From Raineyella sp. LH-20 (GTDB taxonomy: Bacteria; Actinomycetota; Actinomycetes; Propionibacteriales; Propionibacteriaceae), in NCBI RefSeq assembly GCF_033110965.1, contig NZ_CP137003.1, positions 2,542,001 to 2,606,000 of the forward strand: 64,000 bases of DNA, written 5' to 3'. The notes under the pieces were generated by a model. That model did not search any database, had not been told where the DNA came from, and saw only the letters and a program-made list of their open reading frames with translations. Within the stretch, counting starts at the first letter, position 1, and each line of letters begins with the position of its first letter. This document shows, piece by piece, positions 22,751-30,313 of this stretch. The translations under genes and the position numbers were made by a program.

Positions 22751-24213
22751 GCCGTTGCCCCGGTCTGCGGCGCCGATGCTGGGGCCGGCGCCTGTGCCGG
22801 CGCGGGAAGCGCGGCCAGGTCGTCGAGGAACGAGGTCGCCCAGGCCTCGATATCGTGGGTGAACACCTGGCGGCGCAGCGCCCGCATCCGCCGGCGCTTG
22901 TTTTGGACGGTGTCGTTCATCGCGAGAGTCATCCCATGTTTCATGCTGTTGATGTCGTACGGATTGATCATGTACGCCTGCCGCAGTTCGCCGGCGGCTC
23001 CGGCGAACTCGCTGAGCACCAGCGCCCCGTTGGTGGCGCTGCGGCAGGCGACGTACTCCTTGCAGACCAGGTTCATCCCGTCCCGCAGTGGGGTCACCAC
23101 GCAGATGTCGGCCGCGGTGTACATGGCGGTCAGCTCGGGACGCGCGACGGAGGTGTGCAGGTAGGTGATCGCGGGACGGCGCAGGTCTCCCAGGTCGCCG
23201 TTGATCCGGCCGACGAGCATGTTCACCTCGTCGCGCAGCCGCTTGTACTCCTCGACCCGCTCCCGCGAGGGGGTGGCCACCTGCAGGAAGGCCGCCTTCC
23301 TGGGGTCGATGACCCGTTCGGCGACCAGCTCGCCGTACGCCCGGAGCCGGTGGTAGATGCCCTTGGTGTAGTCGAGCCGGTCCACACCGAGGAAGAGCAC
23401 CTCCGGGTCGCCCAGCTCGTGGCGCAACTCGCGGGCGCGGTCCTGCACGGCGCGGGTCTGCGCGAGCGACTCGAAGCTCTTCGCGTCGATCGAGATCGGA
23501 TAGGCCTTCGCCCGGGTGGATCGTCCCGTCGGCAGCGTGATCACCTCGCGGTGGGTCTCCAGCTTGAGGCGCTGGCGGGTGATCCGGATGAAGTTCTGTG
23601 CCCCGCCGGGGGTCTGGAAGCCGATGATGTCGGCCCCGAGCAGGCCTTCGATGATCTGGCGGCGCCACGGCAGTTGTTGGAACAGTTCGATCGGCGGGAA
23701 CGGGATGTGCAGGAAGAAGCCGATCCGCAGGTCGGGCCGGCGCCGGCGCAGCATCTGCGGCACCAGCTGGAGCTGGTAGTCCTGCACCCAGACGGTGGCG
23801 CCGGGGGCAGCGGCCCGGATCGTCGCCTCGGCGAACCGCTCGTTGACGGCGTGGTAGGCGTCCCACCATTCGCGGTGGTACTCGGGCTTCGCCACGACGT
23901 CGTGGTAGAGCGGCCACAGCGTCCCGTTGGAGAAACCCTCGTAATAGTCCTCGATCTCCGCCGCGCTGAGCGGCACCGGCACAAGGTGGTAGCCGGTGTA
24001 GTCGAACGGGTCGATCGCCTCGCCGGGGACGCCGGGCCAGCCGACCCACGCGCCGTGGCGCTCCTGCATCACCGGCTCCAGCGCGGTGACCAGACCGCCG
24101 GGCGACGTACGCCAGGCGACCGCTCCCTCGGCGTCGGTCGTACGGTCCACCGGAAGCCGGTTCGCCACGACGACGAAATCGGCCCGTTGGTGCTCGGCTG
24201 TTGCCTCGGACAT
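22747..24213 (-). CDS. otsA: Trehalose-6-phosphate synthase (GT20)
   Basis: Transfers glucose from a nucleotide sugar (UDP- or GDP-glucose) to glucose-6-phosphate, making trehalose-6-phosphate in the cytosol. The 488 residues fit actinobacterial OtsA. Visible motifs: VVVANRLPVDR at the N-terminus, TALEPVMQERHGAWVGWPG, VWVQDYQLQLVPQML, RIGFFLHIPFPPIELF, GVDRLDYTKGIYHRL and the nucleotide-sugar site TPLRDGMNLVCKEYVAC. The ATG at 24213 is preferred because GGGAGG lies 9 nt upstream; another Met is three codons before. It diverges from otsB over a 74-nt gap. The C-terminus is a Pro/Ala-rich tail. Confidence 0.95.
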   Translation of the reverse strand: MSEATAEHQRADFVVVANRLPVDRTTDAEGAVAWRTSPGGLVTALEPVMQERHGAWVGWPGVPGEAIDPFDYTGYHLVPVPLSAAEIEDYYEGFSNGTLWPLYHDVVAKPEYHREWWDAYHAVNERFAEATIRAAAPGATVWVQDYQLQLVPQMLRRRRPDLRIGFFLHIPFPPIELFQQLPWRRQIIEGLLGADIIGFQTPGGAQNFIRITRQRLKLETHREVITLPTGRSTRAKAYPISIDAKSFESLAQTRAVQDRARELRHELGDPEVLFLGVDRLDYTKGIYHRLRAYGELVAERVIDPRKAAFLQVATPSRERVEEYKRLRDEVNMLVGRINGDLGDLRRPAITYLHTSVARPELTAMYTAADICVVTPLRDGMNLVCKEYVACRSATNGALVLSEFAGAAGELRQAYMINPYDINSMKHGMTLAMNDTVQNKRRRMRALRRQVFTHDIEAWATSFLDDLAALPAPAQAPAPASAPQTGATA

Positions 24214-24287
24214 CGTGACCATCCTCCCGTCGGTGCCACCCAATCTATCCTGTGCCGTAGCGATCCATCCCGTGCCAGAGTGGGGCC

Positions 24288-25103
24288 ATGGACAAGATCG
24301 AGGCCGTGCTCGCCGCGCCGGACCGTACGGTCCTCGCGCTCGACTTCGACGGCACCCTGTCGCCGATCGTTCCCGATCCCGAGCGGGCGTACGCACATCC
24401 GGCGTCGATCGCCGCGCTGCGGCGGATCGCGCCGCACCTGCTGCAGGTGGCCGTGATCACCGGCCGGCCCGCCTCCCAGGCGGTGGCGCTCGGCGGACTC
24501 GCCGACGGCGCCGGCCTGGAACACCTGGTCGTGATGGGCCAGTACGGCGTCGAGGTGTGGGAGGCGGCCACCGGGCAGGTCGTCGCGCCGCCGGTGCCCG
24601 ACGCTGTTGTCGCGGTGAAGGCCGCCCTGCCGGCCCTGCTGGCCGCCGCCGGGCACCCCGAGGCCTGGGTCGAGGACAAGGGGAGGGCGGTCGCGGTGCA
24701 CACCCGGCGACTGGCCGACCCCGAGGGTGCGCTCGCCGACCTCGCCGCTCCGGTGGCGGCACTGGCCCACGACCACGGGCTGCGGGTGGAACCGGGCAAG
24801 AACGTGCTGGAGATCCGGGCGGGCGGCTTCGACAAAGGTGATGCGGTGCGGGCCCTGGCGGCCCGGCTCGATCCCGCGACGTTCGTCTACGCGGGCGACG
24901 ACCTGGGCGACATCGCCGCGTACGATGCCGTGGCCGCCCTGCGGGAGCAGGGGCGTACGACGCTGTTGGTCTTCCCCCGGATGCCCGGCGAGGACAGTCC
25001 GCTCGCGGAGCGGGCGGACATCATCCTGGCCGGGACCGACGGGATGGCGGAGTGGCTGACCGCGCTGGCCGATCGGCTGGGGGCCGCAGGGACGCCGTCC
25101 TAG
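24288..25103 (+). CDS. otsB: Trehalose-6-phosphate phosphatase
   Basis: Removes phosphate from trehalose-6-phosphate, finishing the OtsAB route to trehalose, used as an osmoprotectant and carbon store. A 271-residue HAD phosphatase: motif I LALDFDGTLSPIV with both aspartates near residues 18-22, ITGRPASQAVAL as motif II, lysine in EPGKNVLEIR, FDKGDAVRAL, and motif IV YAGDDLGDIAAYDAV. The cap domain lies between about 110 and 190. CAGAGT ends 6 nt before the ATG, again consistent with a leaderless transcript. The gene stops just before a tRNA promoter. Confidence 0.93.
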   Translation: MDKIEAVLAAPDRTVLALDFDGTLSPIVPDPERAYAHPASIAALRRIAPHLLQVAVITGRPASQAVALGGLADGAGLEHLVVMGQYGVEVWEAATGQVVAPPVPDAVVAVKAALPALLAAAGHPEAWVEDKGRAVAVHTRRLADPEGALADLAAPVAALAHDHGLRVEPGKNVLEIRAGGFDKGDAVRALAARLDPATFVYAGDDLGDIAAYDAVAALREQGRTTLLVFPRMPGEDSPLAERADIILAGTDGMAEWLTALADRLGAAGTPS

Positions 25104-25108
25104 GCCCC

Positions 25109-25114
25109 TAGAAT
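25109..25114 (+). promoter_or_regulatory. -10 box of the CAT-anticodon tRNA
   Basis: TAGAAT lies 9 nt before the mature tRNA 5' end, giving a primary transcript with only about three extra 5' nucleotides. Confidence 0.55.
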
Positions 25115-25123
25115 CGTGGGGAC

Positions 25124-25200
25124 GTGCCAGTAGCTCAGCCGGTCAGAGCAGCGGACTCATAATCCGTCGGTCGTGGGTTCAAGCCCCACCTGGCGCACCA
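25124..25200 (+). tRNA. tRNA with CAT anticodon (elongator Met or lysidine-type Ile2)
   Basis: A complete cloverleaf: acceptor GTGCCAG with CTGGCGC, D-arm GTAGCTCAGCCGGTCAGAGC, anticodon stem GCGGA/TCCGT around CTCATAA, T-arm GTGGGTTCAAGCCCCAC, and encoded CCA. The CAT anticodon alone cannot separate elongator tRNA-Met from tRNA-Ile2, whose C34 is changed to lysidine by TilS. The C4-G69 and C5-G68 pairs are the acceptor determinants of E. coli TilS recognition and are absent from E. coli elongator Met, so Ile2 is a real possibility. Confidence 0.93.
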
Positions 25201-25218
25201 TCGTTCGGCCCAGTCGGC

Positions 25219-25282
25219 GCGGACCGGACCGAGTGGCCCATGGCGGACCGGACCGAGTGGCCCATGGCGGACCGGACCGATG
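25219..25282. repeat. 24-bp tandem repeat, about 2.6 copies
   Basis: GCGGACCGGACCGAGTGGCC plus CATG is repeated exactly at 25219-25242 and 25243-25266, with a partial third copy from 25267. It begins 19 nt after the tRNA and ends at the stop of the convergent flavin oxidoreductase gene. It marks the left edge of an accessory-looking stretch. Confidence 0.88.
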
Positions 25283-25288
25283 GGACAC

Positions 25289-26665
25289 TCAGGTTGCAGG
25301 TCTGATGTTCTGGTTCACGTGGAGGAAATTGTCGGGATCGTACACGGCCTTGATCCGTGCGAGTCGGGCGAAATTGGCGGCGTAGTTGTCCTCGATCCGC
25401 GCCTGGTCGTCCCGGTCCTGGAAGTTGATGTAGCCACCGGGCTCGGAATACTGATGCAGTGCAGCCCAGTAATCGCGGACCCATTGGACATTCTTCGCGT
25501 TCTCCGATTCGTCAGGCCACTGACCGGCGATCACCGGAGCGAAGCGAACACCCCGATAGGGGAACGCCGTCGCGTCCGATGCGACACGCTGCACCGCCCC
25601 GTCGATCGGATAGAAGTGGTTCGCCGAGTGCGCCGTGGGGATCCCCGGCGAGTACTCGACGGCGACGCGTAGCGCGTCGTCGGTCAGCGACGCGAGGAAG
25701 TCCGCCTTCCAGTAGCCCTGGAGCCCCCGCACCCCGTTGAGCCCGTCGAACATCGTATTGAGAGCCGGGTAGGGCATGGGAGCGAAGAACGATCCGAGGA
25801 CCGGGGCCGCGTCGAGCATCGGCTTCCAGTGAGCCGGTCCCTCATCGACGGACCCTGTCCACATTCCCGCGACGACCGCGACGGGCCGGTTGTGCCACTC
25901 CTCGGGCAGGAACGGCACCGGTGGACCCTGGTGGAATCCGAGGAAAGCCCCCATCTCCTCCGGTTCGGACGCGAGCCATGCGCGATAGGCCGCTCCCGCC
26001 TCCACGCCCCTCGCGGCGTCGTAGAAGATCAGTCCCACGTGCACCATGTCCAACGGATGCACCTCGAACTCGAACGAGGTGACGATTCCGTAGTTGCCGC
26101 TCCCGCCGCGCAGGGCCCAGAACAGGTCGGGGTGCTCTTCCTCGTTGGCGTGGACGAAGGTTCCATCGGCGAGCACGACGTCGGCGGACACGAGGTTGTC
26201 GCAGGCGAGTCCGTACTTGCGTGCGAGGTATCCGATCCCTCCGCCGAGCGTGAGCCCCGCGACCCCGGTCGAGCCGATGATCCCGCCCGTGCTCGCGAGC
26301 CCGAAGGCGTGCGTGGCGTGGTTGTAGTCGGCCCAGGTGGCGCCGGGCTCAACCCAGGCACGCCTCGACACGGGATCCACCCGTACCCCGCGGTGCGCCG
26401 AGAGGTCGAGGACGAGCCCGCCATCGACCGTCCCGAACCCCGGCGCGCTGTGCCCACCGCCCCGGACGGCGAGGTCCAGCCCACCTTCGCGTGCGAACCG
26501 GACCGCGGCGATGACATCGGCGACCTGCGACACTCGCAGCACTGCGGCGGGACGTTTGTCGATCATCCCGTTGAACACGTGCCTCGCAGACTCGTACCGA
26601 TCGTCCCCGGGCTGGATGAGGTCACCTCGTACCGTGTCGCGGAGAGGATCGAAAGATGTGGACAT
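25289..26665 (-). CDS. FAD-binding oxidoreductase (PCMH domain, berberine-bridge-like)
   Basis: A 458-residue flavoprotein of the VAO/PCMH family. The N-terminal FAD domain contains LRVSQVADVIAAVRFA, the RGGGHSAPGF loop whose His is the usual covalent FAD attachment, VEPGATWADYNHATHAFGL, and the core GVAGLTLGGGIGYLARKYGL with ALRGGSGNYGIVTSFEF. The C-terminal berberine-bridge element ends in NYAANFARLARIKAVYDPDNFLHVNQNI. Bacterial homologues oxidise sugars, alkaloid-like or macrolide substrates; the substrate here is unknown. GAGGAGG precedes the ATG. No signal peptide, so cytosolic. The hydrolase gene upstream on the same strand could be functionally linked. Confidence 0.88.
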   Translation of the reverse strand: MSTSFDPLRDTVRGDLIQPGDDRYESARHVFNGMIDKRPAAVLRVSQVADVIAAVRFAREGGLDLAVRGGGHSAPGFGTVDGGLVLDLSAHRGVRVDPVSRRAWVEPGATWADYNHATHAFGLASTGGIIGSTGVAGLTLGGGIGYLARKYGLACDNLVSADVVLADGTFVHANEEEHPDLFWALRGGSGNYGIVTSFEFEVHPLDMVHVGLIFYDAARGVEAGAAYRAWLASEPEEMGAFLGFHQGPPVPFLPEEWHNRPVAVVAGMWTGSVDEGPAHWKPMLDAAPVLGSFFAPMPYPALNTMFDGLNGVRGLQGYWKADFLASLTDDALRVAVEYSPGIPTAHSANHFYPIDGAVQRVASDATAFPYRGVRFAPVIAGQWPDESENAKNVQWVRDYWAALHQYSEPGGYINFQDRDDQARIEDNYAANFARLARIKAVYDPDNFLHVNQNIRPAT

Positions 26666-27037
26666 GATTCCTCCTCAGGGAAATGAGCGACGACGACCGA
26701 TCCCTGTTCCCTCGGCCCGAGTCTCTCGCGCCCGGCTCAACTGTCCGGTGCTACAAGTGTGAAATGATGTGATCTGCAACATAGGCGGAATCGTTCAATC
26801 CCGTGGCTCGACGGTGTAACCGGTCGACCAGCAACACGCAGAGGGTGGCGAAACCGTCCCGCCCAATCTCGGGTGCGGACCGACGGGCACTATTTGCCCC
26901 ACTTTGCGGGCATGTCGGCATTTCTGGGACCGTGATCGCCGCCGACCGCACCCCAGCAATTCTTTCGGCGGCACGAAGCTTCGTCGAGGCGCGGGGATTC
27001 GAGAATGGCGAGTGGGGCTGGTGGTCGGCGGTGACCC
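26666..27037. other. 372-nt gap without a confident gene
   Basis: Base composition is slightly less GC-rich than the surroundings. The minus strand holds a 66-codon open frame (26751-26951) with DGFATLCVLLVDRLHRRATG and ADHIISHL; it looks protein-like at its end but has no ribosome site and no family I recognise, so it may be a gene remnant. The flavin oxidoreductase promoter must lie in the first ~90 nt. Confidence 0.5.
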
Positions 27038-27862
27038 TTACCCCGCCTCGACTGGCGCAGCGAGCCGCCGCAGGATCGGGCGCAGCTCCTCGGCGAAGAG
27101 GTCTGGGGTGTTGAGGTAGGGCGCATGGTGTCCGGTCACGGCCTGATTCCCGGTGATGGTCGCGCTGGGGCCTCCCAGACGTTCGATGAGGATGGACTCG
27201 ATCAGCCCGGCAACGGGCAGGCCGTCCGTGCTGTGCAGGAAGTCGACCGGCACCCGGCTGGCGCGGATCGCATCCGTGTCAGGATCGTTCGTGACGAACT
27301 GCTCGAACTCCCGACCGAACAACGTGTCACCGTTGCCGCGCATCCGTTCGCGGGTGTCGGGCTCCAGATCAGCCCAGGCCTGCGCGCTCACCTGTCCACT
27401 GATGAAGAGTTCCACGGCGGCTCCGGGATCGGTCTGGGCCAGTTGGAAGATCGGCGCGAAGGGATTCGGGCCCTCCGCCGGCGGGAGCAGGCCCATCAGA
27501 GGCGGCTCATGGACGATCGCGGCCCGGACGACCTCCGGATGGCGTGCGATCAGGCTGAGGGTGATGATCGCTCCGCCGCTGGTGCCGAAGGCGACCGCCC
27601 GATCGATGCCGCAGTCGCGGATCAGGGCTGCGGCGTCGTCGGCCTGCGCGGCCATCGTCGCGGATGCCGGGTCCTCGCTGCCGGCCCGGCTCCGTGAGTT
27701 GCCTCGCCGGTCGTACGTGATGATCGTGAACTCGTCGGCGAGGGCCTCCGCTGTTCGACGGAACTGTCCGGCGTCGCCGGTGGCACCCGTGATGAACAGG
27801 ACTGCCGGGCCCTTTCCGCGCACTTCGCGATAGAGATCGGCCGTCGTGTTGATGGTGGACAT
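27038..27862 (-). CDS. Alpha/beta hydrolase
   Basis: A 274-residue alpha/beta-hydrolase. The oxyanion region is VLFITGATGDAGQF, then IITYDRRGNSRSR, and the nucleophile elbow GTSGGA holds the catalytic Ser (near residue 94). A candidate acid Asp is in VPVDFLHSTDGLP, and the C-terminal His is in VTGHHAPYLNTP. Such proteins are esterases, epoxide hydrolases or haloperoxidase-like enzymes; substrate unknown. GGAGG precedes the ATG. Its promoter region carries a perfect TGTGA-N6-TCACA palindrome, and an ISL3 element has inserted 46 bp upstream of the ATG. Confidence 0.87.
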   Translation of the reverse strand: MSTINTTADLYREVRGKGPAVLFITGATGDAGQFRRTAEALADEFTIITYDRRGNSRSRAGSEDPASATMAAQADDAAALIRDCGIDRAVAFGTSGGAIITLSLIARHPEVVRAAIVHEPPLMGLLPPAEGPNPFAPIFQLAQTDPGAAVELFISGQVSAQAWADLEPDTRERMRGNGDTLFGREFEQFVTNDPDTDAIRASRVPVDFLHSTDGLPVAGLIESILIERLGGPSATITGNQAVTGHHAPYLNTPDLFAEELRPILRRLAAPVEAG

Positions 27863-27871
27863 GGTGCCTCC

Positions 27872-27887
27872 TGTGATCTAGATCACA
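27872..27887. promoter_or_regulatory. Perfect 16-bp CRP/GlxR-like palindrome before the hydrolase gene
   Basis: TGTGATCTAGATCACA is self-complementary over all 16 bases and fits TGTGANNTANNTCACA, the site of actinobacterial GlxR/Crp proteins. It ends 10 nt before the hydrolase ATG, so it covers the Shine-Dalgarno edge and a likely -10 zone, a position suited to repression. A local regulator with a similar site is an equal possibility. Confidence 0.65.
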
Positions 27888-27900
27888 CTGTCGGCAATAG

Positions 27901-27908
27901 TGTAAACC
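27901..27908. repeat. Left copy of the 8-bp target duplication
   Basis: TGTAAACC directly abuts the left inverted repeat of the insertion sequence; the same 8 bases follow the right inverted repeat at 29343-29350. Confidence 0.92.
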
Positions 27909-29342
27909 GGCTCTTCATAATCCGGGGTGTAGGTGGGGTCTGAATCCGCCGGCTTCGAGCAGGCAGCGGGCGATGTAGTTGGTGAGGTTGCGGAAGCCGA
28001 GGGCTGATCCTCGCAGGTGTTCCAGCCGACCATTGATGGCCTCGGTGGGGCCGTTGCTGGTGCCCGGGCGCTCGAAGTAGGCCAGGACGTCGGCGGCGCG
28101 CTTCTTCATCGTGCGGCCGAGGGTGATGATCTCGATCAGCGAACCGGGGACGCCGCTGCTGATGGCCTCGATCACGGCCTGCATACGGGTGCGGCCCTGG
28201 CCGGGGTCGGGGTCGCGGTAGGCCGCGATCATCCGCTGGTAGATGGCCCAGGTGGCCTCGACCTCGACGTGCTCATCGCCGGCGAACAGGGCCTGGATGC
28301 GTGTCTTCTGTTTGTCGGTGAGCAGGTCGATGCCGGTGTGCAGGGTCCGTCGGGCCGAGTAGAGCGGGTCGCCGGCCCGGCCGCGGTGACCGTGGAGGGC
28401 CTGCTGGACCCGGCGCCGGCAGGTATCGAGAGCCTCGGCGGCCAGGCGGACCACGTGGAAGGGATCCATCACGGCGATCGCGTCGGGCAGTTCCTCGCTG
28501 GTGGCGGTCTTGAACCCGCTGAAGCCGTCCATAGCGACAACCTCCACCCGGTCGCGCCAGTCCTGGTCCTGTTCGGCGAGCCAGGCCTTGAACGCCTGCT
28601 TGGAGCGGCCCTCGACCATGTCGAGCAGGCGAGCGGGACCAGTTCCGTCGCGGACCGGGGTGAGGTCGATGATCACGGTGACGTACTTGTCGCCGCGACG
28701 GGTGTGGCGCCACACGTGCTCATCGACCCCGATCGCCCGCACCCCGTCGAGGCGGGCCGGATCGGCGATCAGGACACGGCGTCCTTCGGCCAGGACCGCG
28801 GTATTCGCGGTGTTCCACGAGACCCTCAGTCCTTCGGCGACCCGTGCCATGGACAGGTGTTGGCAGACGATCCCGACCAGGGCCCACCGCAGTCCTGCAC
28901 GGGAGATCTTGGCCCGCGGCTGGGCCGCCTTGGTGGTGTCCTGGCGCCACACGTGGCCACACTCGGTGCAGCGGTAGCGCCGAACGGTGACCAGCAGCGT
29001 GGTGGGGCGCCACCCGAACGGCTCGTGCGCCAACCGCCGCAGGACCGTATCGCGCGCCACGCCCTGACAGCCGCACCGCCCACACCAGTCGTCGGGCTCG
29101 ACGACCCGGCAGGCCAGAACCGTGTGGTCGGACTTCAGGAGCTGGGCGGTGACTTCCAGGCCGAGGTCGTTCAGGCGAGTGAAGGTGGTCAGGTCGGGGC
29201 ATGTGAAGGTAGCGTCAGGCACGTCGAGGTCTTCTGGATGGGCTGTGTGAGAACTCCCATCTTCGGAAGGCCTCGACCCCTCTCCGGCCCCGACGCGCCG
29301 CCCAGCCTCAAGCAGCCCCTACACCCTCAACTGCGAAGAGCC
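27909..29342. mobile_element. ISL3-family insertion sequence, complete
   Basis: A 1434-bp element with imperfect terminal inverted repeats. Both ends start GGCTCTTC and share GGGTGTAGG at the same distance (left 27909-27935; right reads inward from 29342). It carries one transposase gene on the minus strand and is bounded by identical 8-bp TGTAAACC copies, the duplication size typical of ISL3. Intact ends, an intact gene and an unaltered duplication point to a recent insertion. Confidence 0.93.
27915..29222 (-). CDS. ISL3-family transposase
   Basis: A 435-residue DDE transposase. The N-terminus has two zinc-type pairs (CGRCG near residue 47 and CTECGH near 85) and a helix-turn-helix around LSMARVAEGLRVSWNTANT. 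Catalytic acidic residues are in AIGVDEHVWRH, VVAMDGFSGFKTAT and NGPTEAINGRLEHLRG, the last being the usual DDE glutamate region of the family; LGFRNLTNYIARCLLEAGG closes it. Length fits ISL3 members. GTG start. The stop codon lies inside the left inverted repeat. No frameshift or internal stop is seen, so it should be active. Confidence 0.93.
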   Translation of the reverse strand: MPDATFTCPDLTTFTRLNDLGLEVTAQLLKSDHTVLACRVVEPDDWCGRCGCQGVARDTVLRRLAHEPFGWRPTTLLVTVRRYRCTECGHVWRQDTTKAAQPRAKISRAGLRWALVGIVCQHLSMARVAEGLRVSWNTANTAVLAEGRRVLIADPARLDGVRAIGVDEHVWRHTRRGDKYVTVIIDLTPVRDGTGPARLLDMVEGRSKQAFKAWLAEQDQDWRDRVEVVAMDGFSGFKTATSEELPDAIAVMDPFHVVRLAAEALDTCRRRVQQALHGHRGRAGDPLYSARRTLHTGIDLLTDKQKTRIQALFAGDEHVEVEATWAIYQRMIAAYRDPDPGQGRTRMQAVIEAISSGVPGSLIEIITLGRTMKKRAADVLAYFERPGTSNGPTEAINGRLEHLRGSALGFRNLTNYIARCLLEAGGFRPHLHPGL

Positions 29343-29350
29343 TGTAAACC
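29343..29350. repeat. Right copy of the 8-bp target duplication
   Basis: TGTAAACC immediately after the right inverted repeat, identical to 27901-27908. The following ~165 nt up to 29515 hold nothing I can identify. Confidence 0.92.
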
Positions 29351-29515
29351 CGCCCAGCATCGAGGTACTGAGGGCCGCCTGAGGGGCCACCTCCCCGAGT
29401 GGGGTGATGGGAGCAACGTCACGTCGCATGGCCCGGGATTCCGCGCACCGCGACTCGGTTCTGCCCAGTAGTGTGCCAAGTGCCCCAGTAATGCCCTCTA
29501 CTATAGACGCCGAAG

Positions 29516-30313
29516 ATGATGGTGAAACTAATCAATTTTCGTGTTATGCATATTCGAATCGCATGAATTCTTAGAACCGTTGGCGTGATCATTCTTGTCA
29601 TCCTGAGCGTCACTGCATTTGTTGCTGCGGGTGTACAGGTTAAAGCTGGGGAAGTTGGCGAGTGGGGAACCTTCACTGTTGCCACTGTTAACTGCTCAAC
29701 GAAAGTCTGTACAGTTGTGGGCGACTTTAAGGGGGTGAAGTATGTCAAGGCGAACATTATTTTGGGTAATGAGGCTGGTGAGGATGTTGGTGACCAAGTG
29801 GCTGCGTGGTACTCGCCTAGCGAAGGCCGCGATGGTGCCGTTATCAGCTCAGTGGTGCCGGAGCCGGGTGGACCGATCGGCACGGCGGCCATCGTGGTGG
29901 GGGCGGCGTTCACCCTGCTGCGGTTGAGGGGGCGAATCGACCCAGAGGGTCGGCAGGCGGCGCTGTGCGGCCTTGCTGTGTTGGAGGCGGGCCGGCTCCG
30001 CACCTGGGTCGGCCGGGTCCGGTACTGTTTGGGCGAACCTTGCACCGAGGGGGTCAGGGGCGCGGGCGGGTCTTCCCGCCCAGTTCTCCGCGTTGTCCCC
30101 TCGGGAAGTTCTCCCTGTAAAGGACAGGCCTGCCTGTTCGTGTCGTGGCTGCCTTCGGGCGCTTCGCTGGAGGCCTGCAGCCGGTCAAGGAACGGTCGAC
30201 CGGCTCCGCCGCCGGGGAATGGCTGCGACGCGGGCAGGCAGGTGGCCAGGGACGCCGCGTCGCAAGGAGCGTGGGAGTCGTACGAGCGTGGGAACGGAGT
30301 AGGGGCGAGATGA
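29516..30313 (+). pseudogene. Decaying AT-richer gene for a small two-TM extracytoplasmic protein
   Basis: From tandem ATGs at 29516/29519 the frame reads MMVKLINFRVMHIRIA, then TGA (29564-29566), then ILRTVGVIILVILSVTAFVA in the same frame, so a basic N-terminus and its membrane helix are split by one stop. After it come GEVGEWGTFTVATVNCSTK with a close Cys pair, DVGDQVAAWYSP and a second helix GTAAIVVGAAFTLL. This resembles small actinobacterial proteins with an external Cys-pair loop between two membrane helices. From about 29945 the frame no longer looks like protein, and it ends at 30313. Codon use (many A/T third bases) differs from all neighbours, a sign of transfer. A GTG at 29585 could restart translation. 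A GGGCGGG/CCCGCCC hairpin is at 30064-30081. Confidence 0.4.

Noticed and set aside
26751-26951. 66-codon minus-strand frame as a real gene
   Set aside because: No ribosome site, no recognisable family and doubtful composition at its start; kept only as a note in the gap entry.
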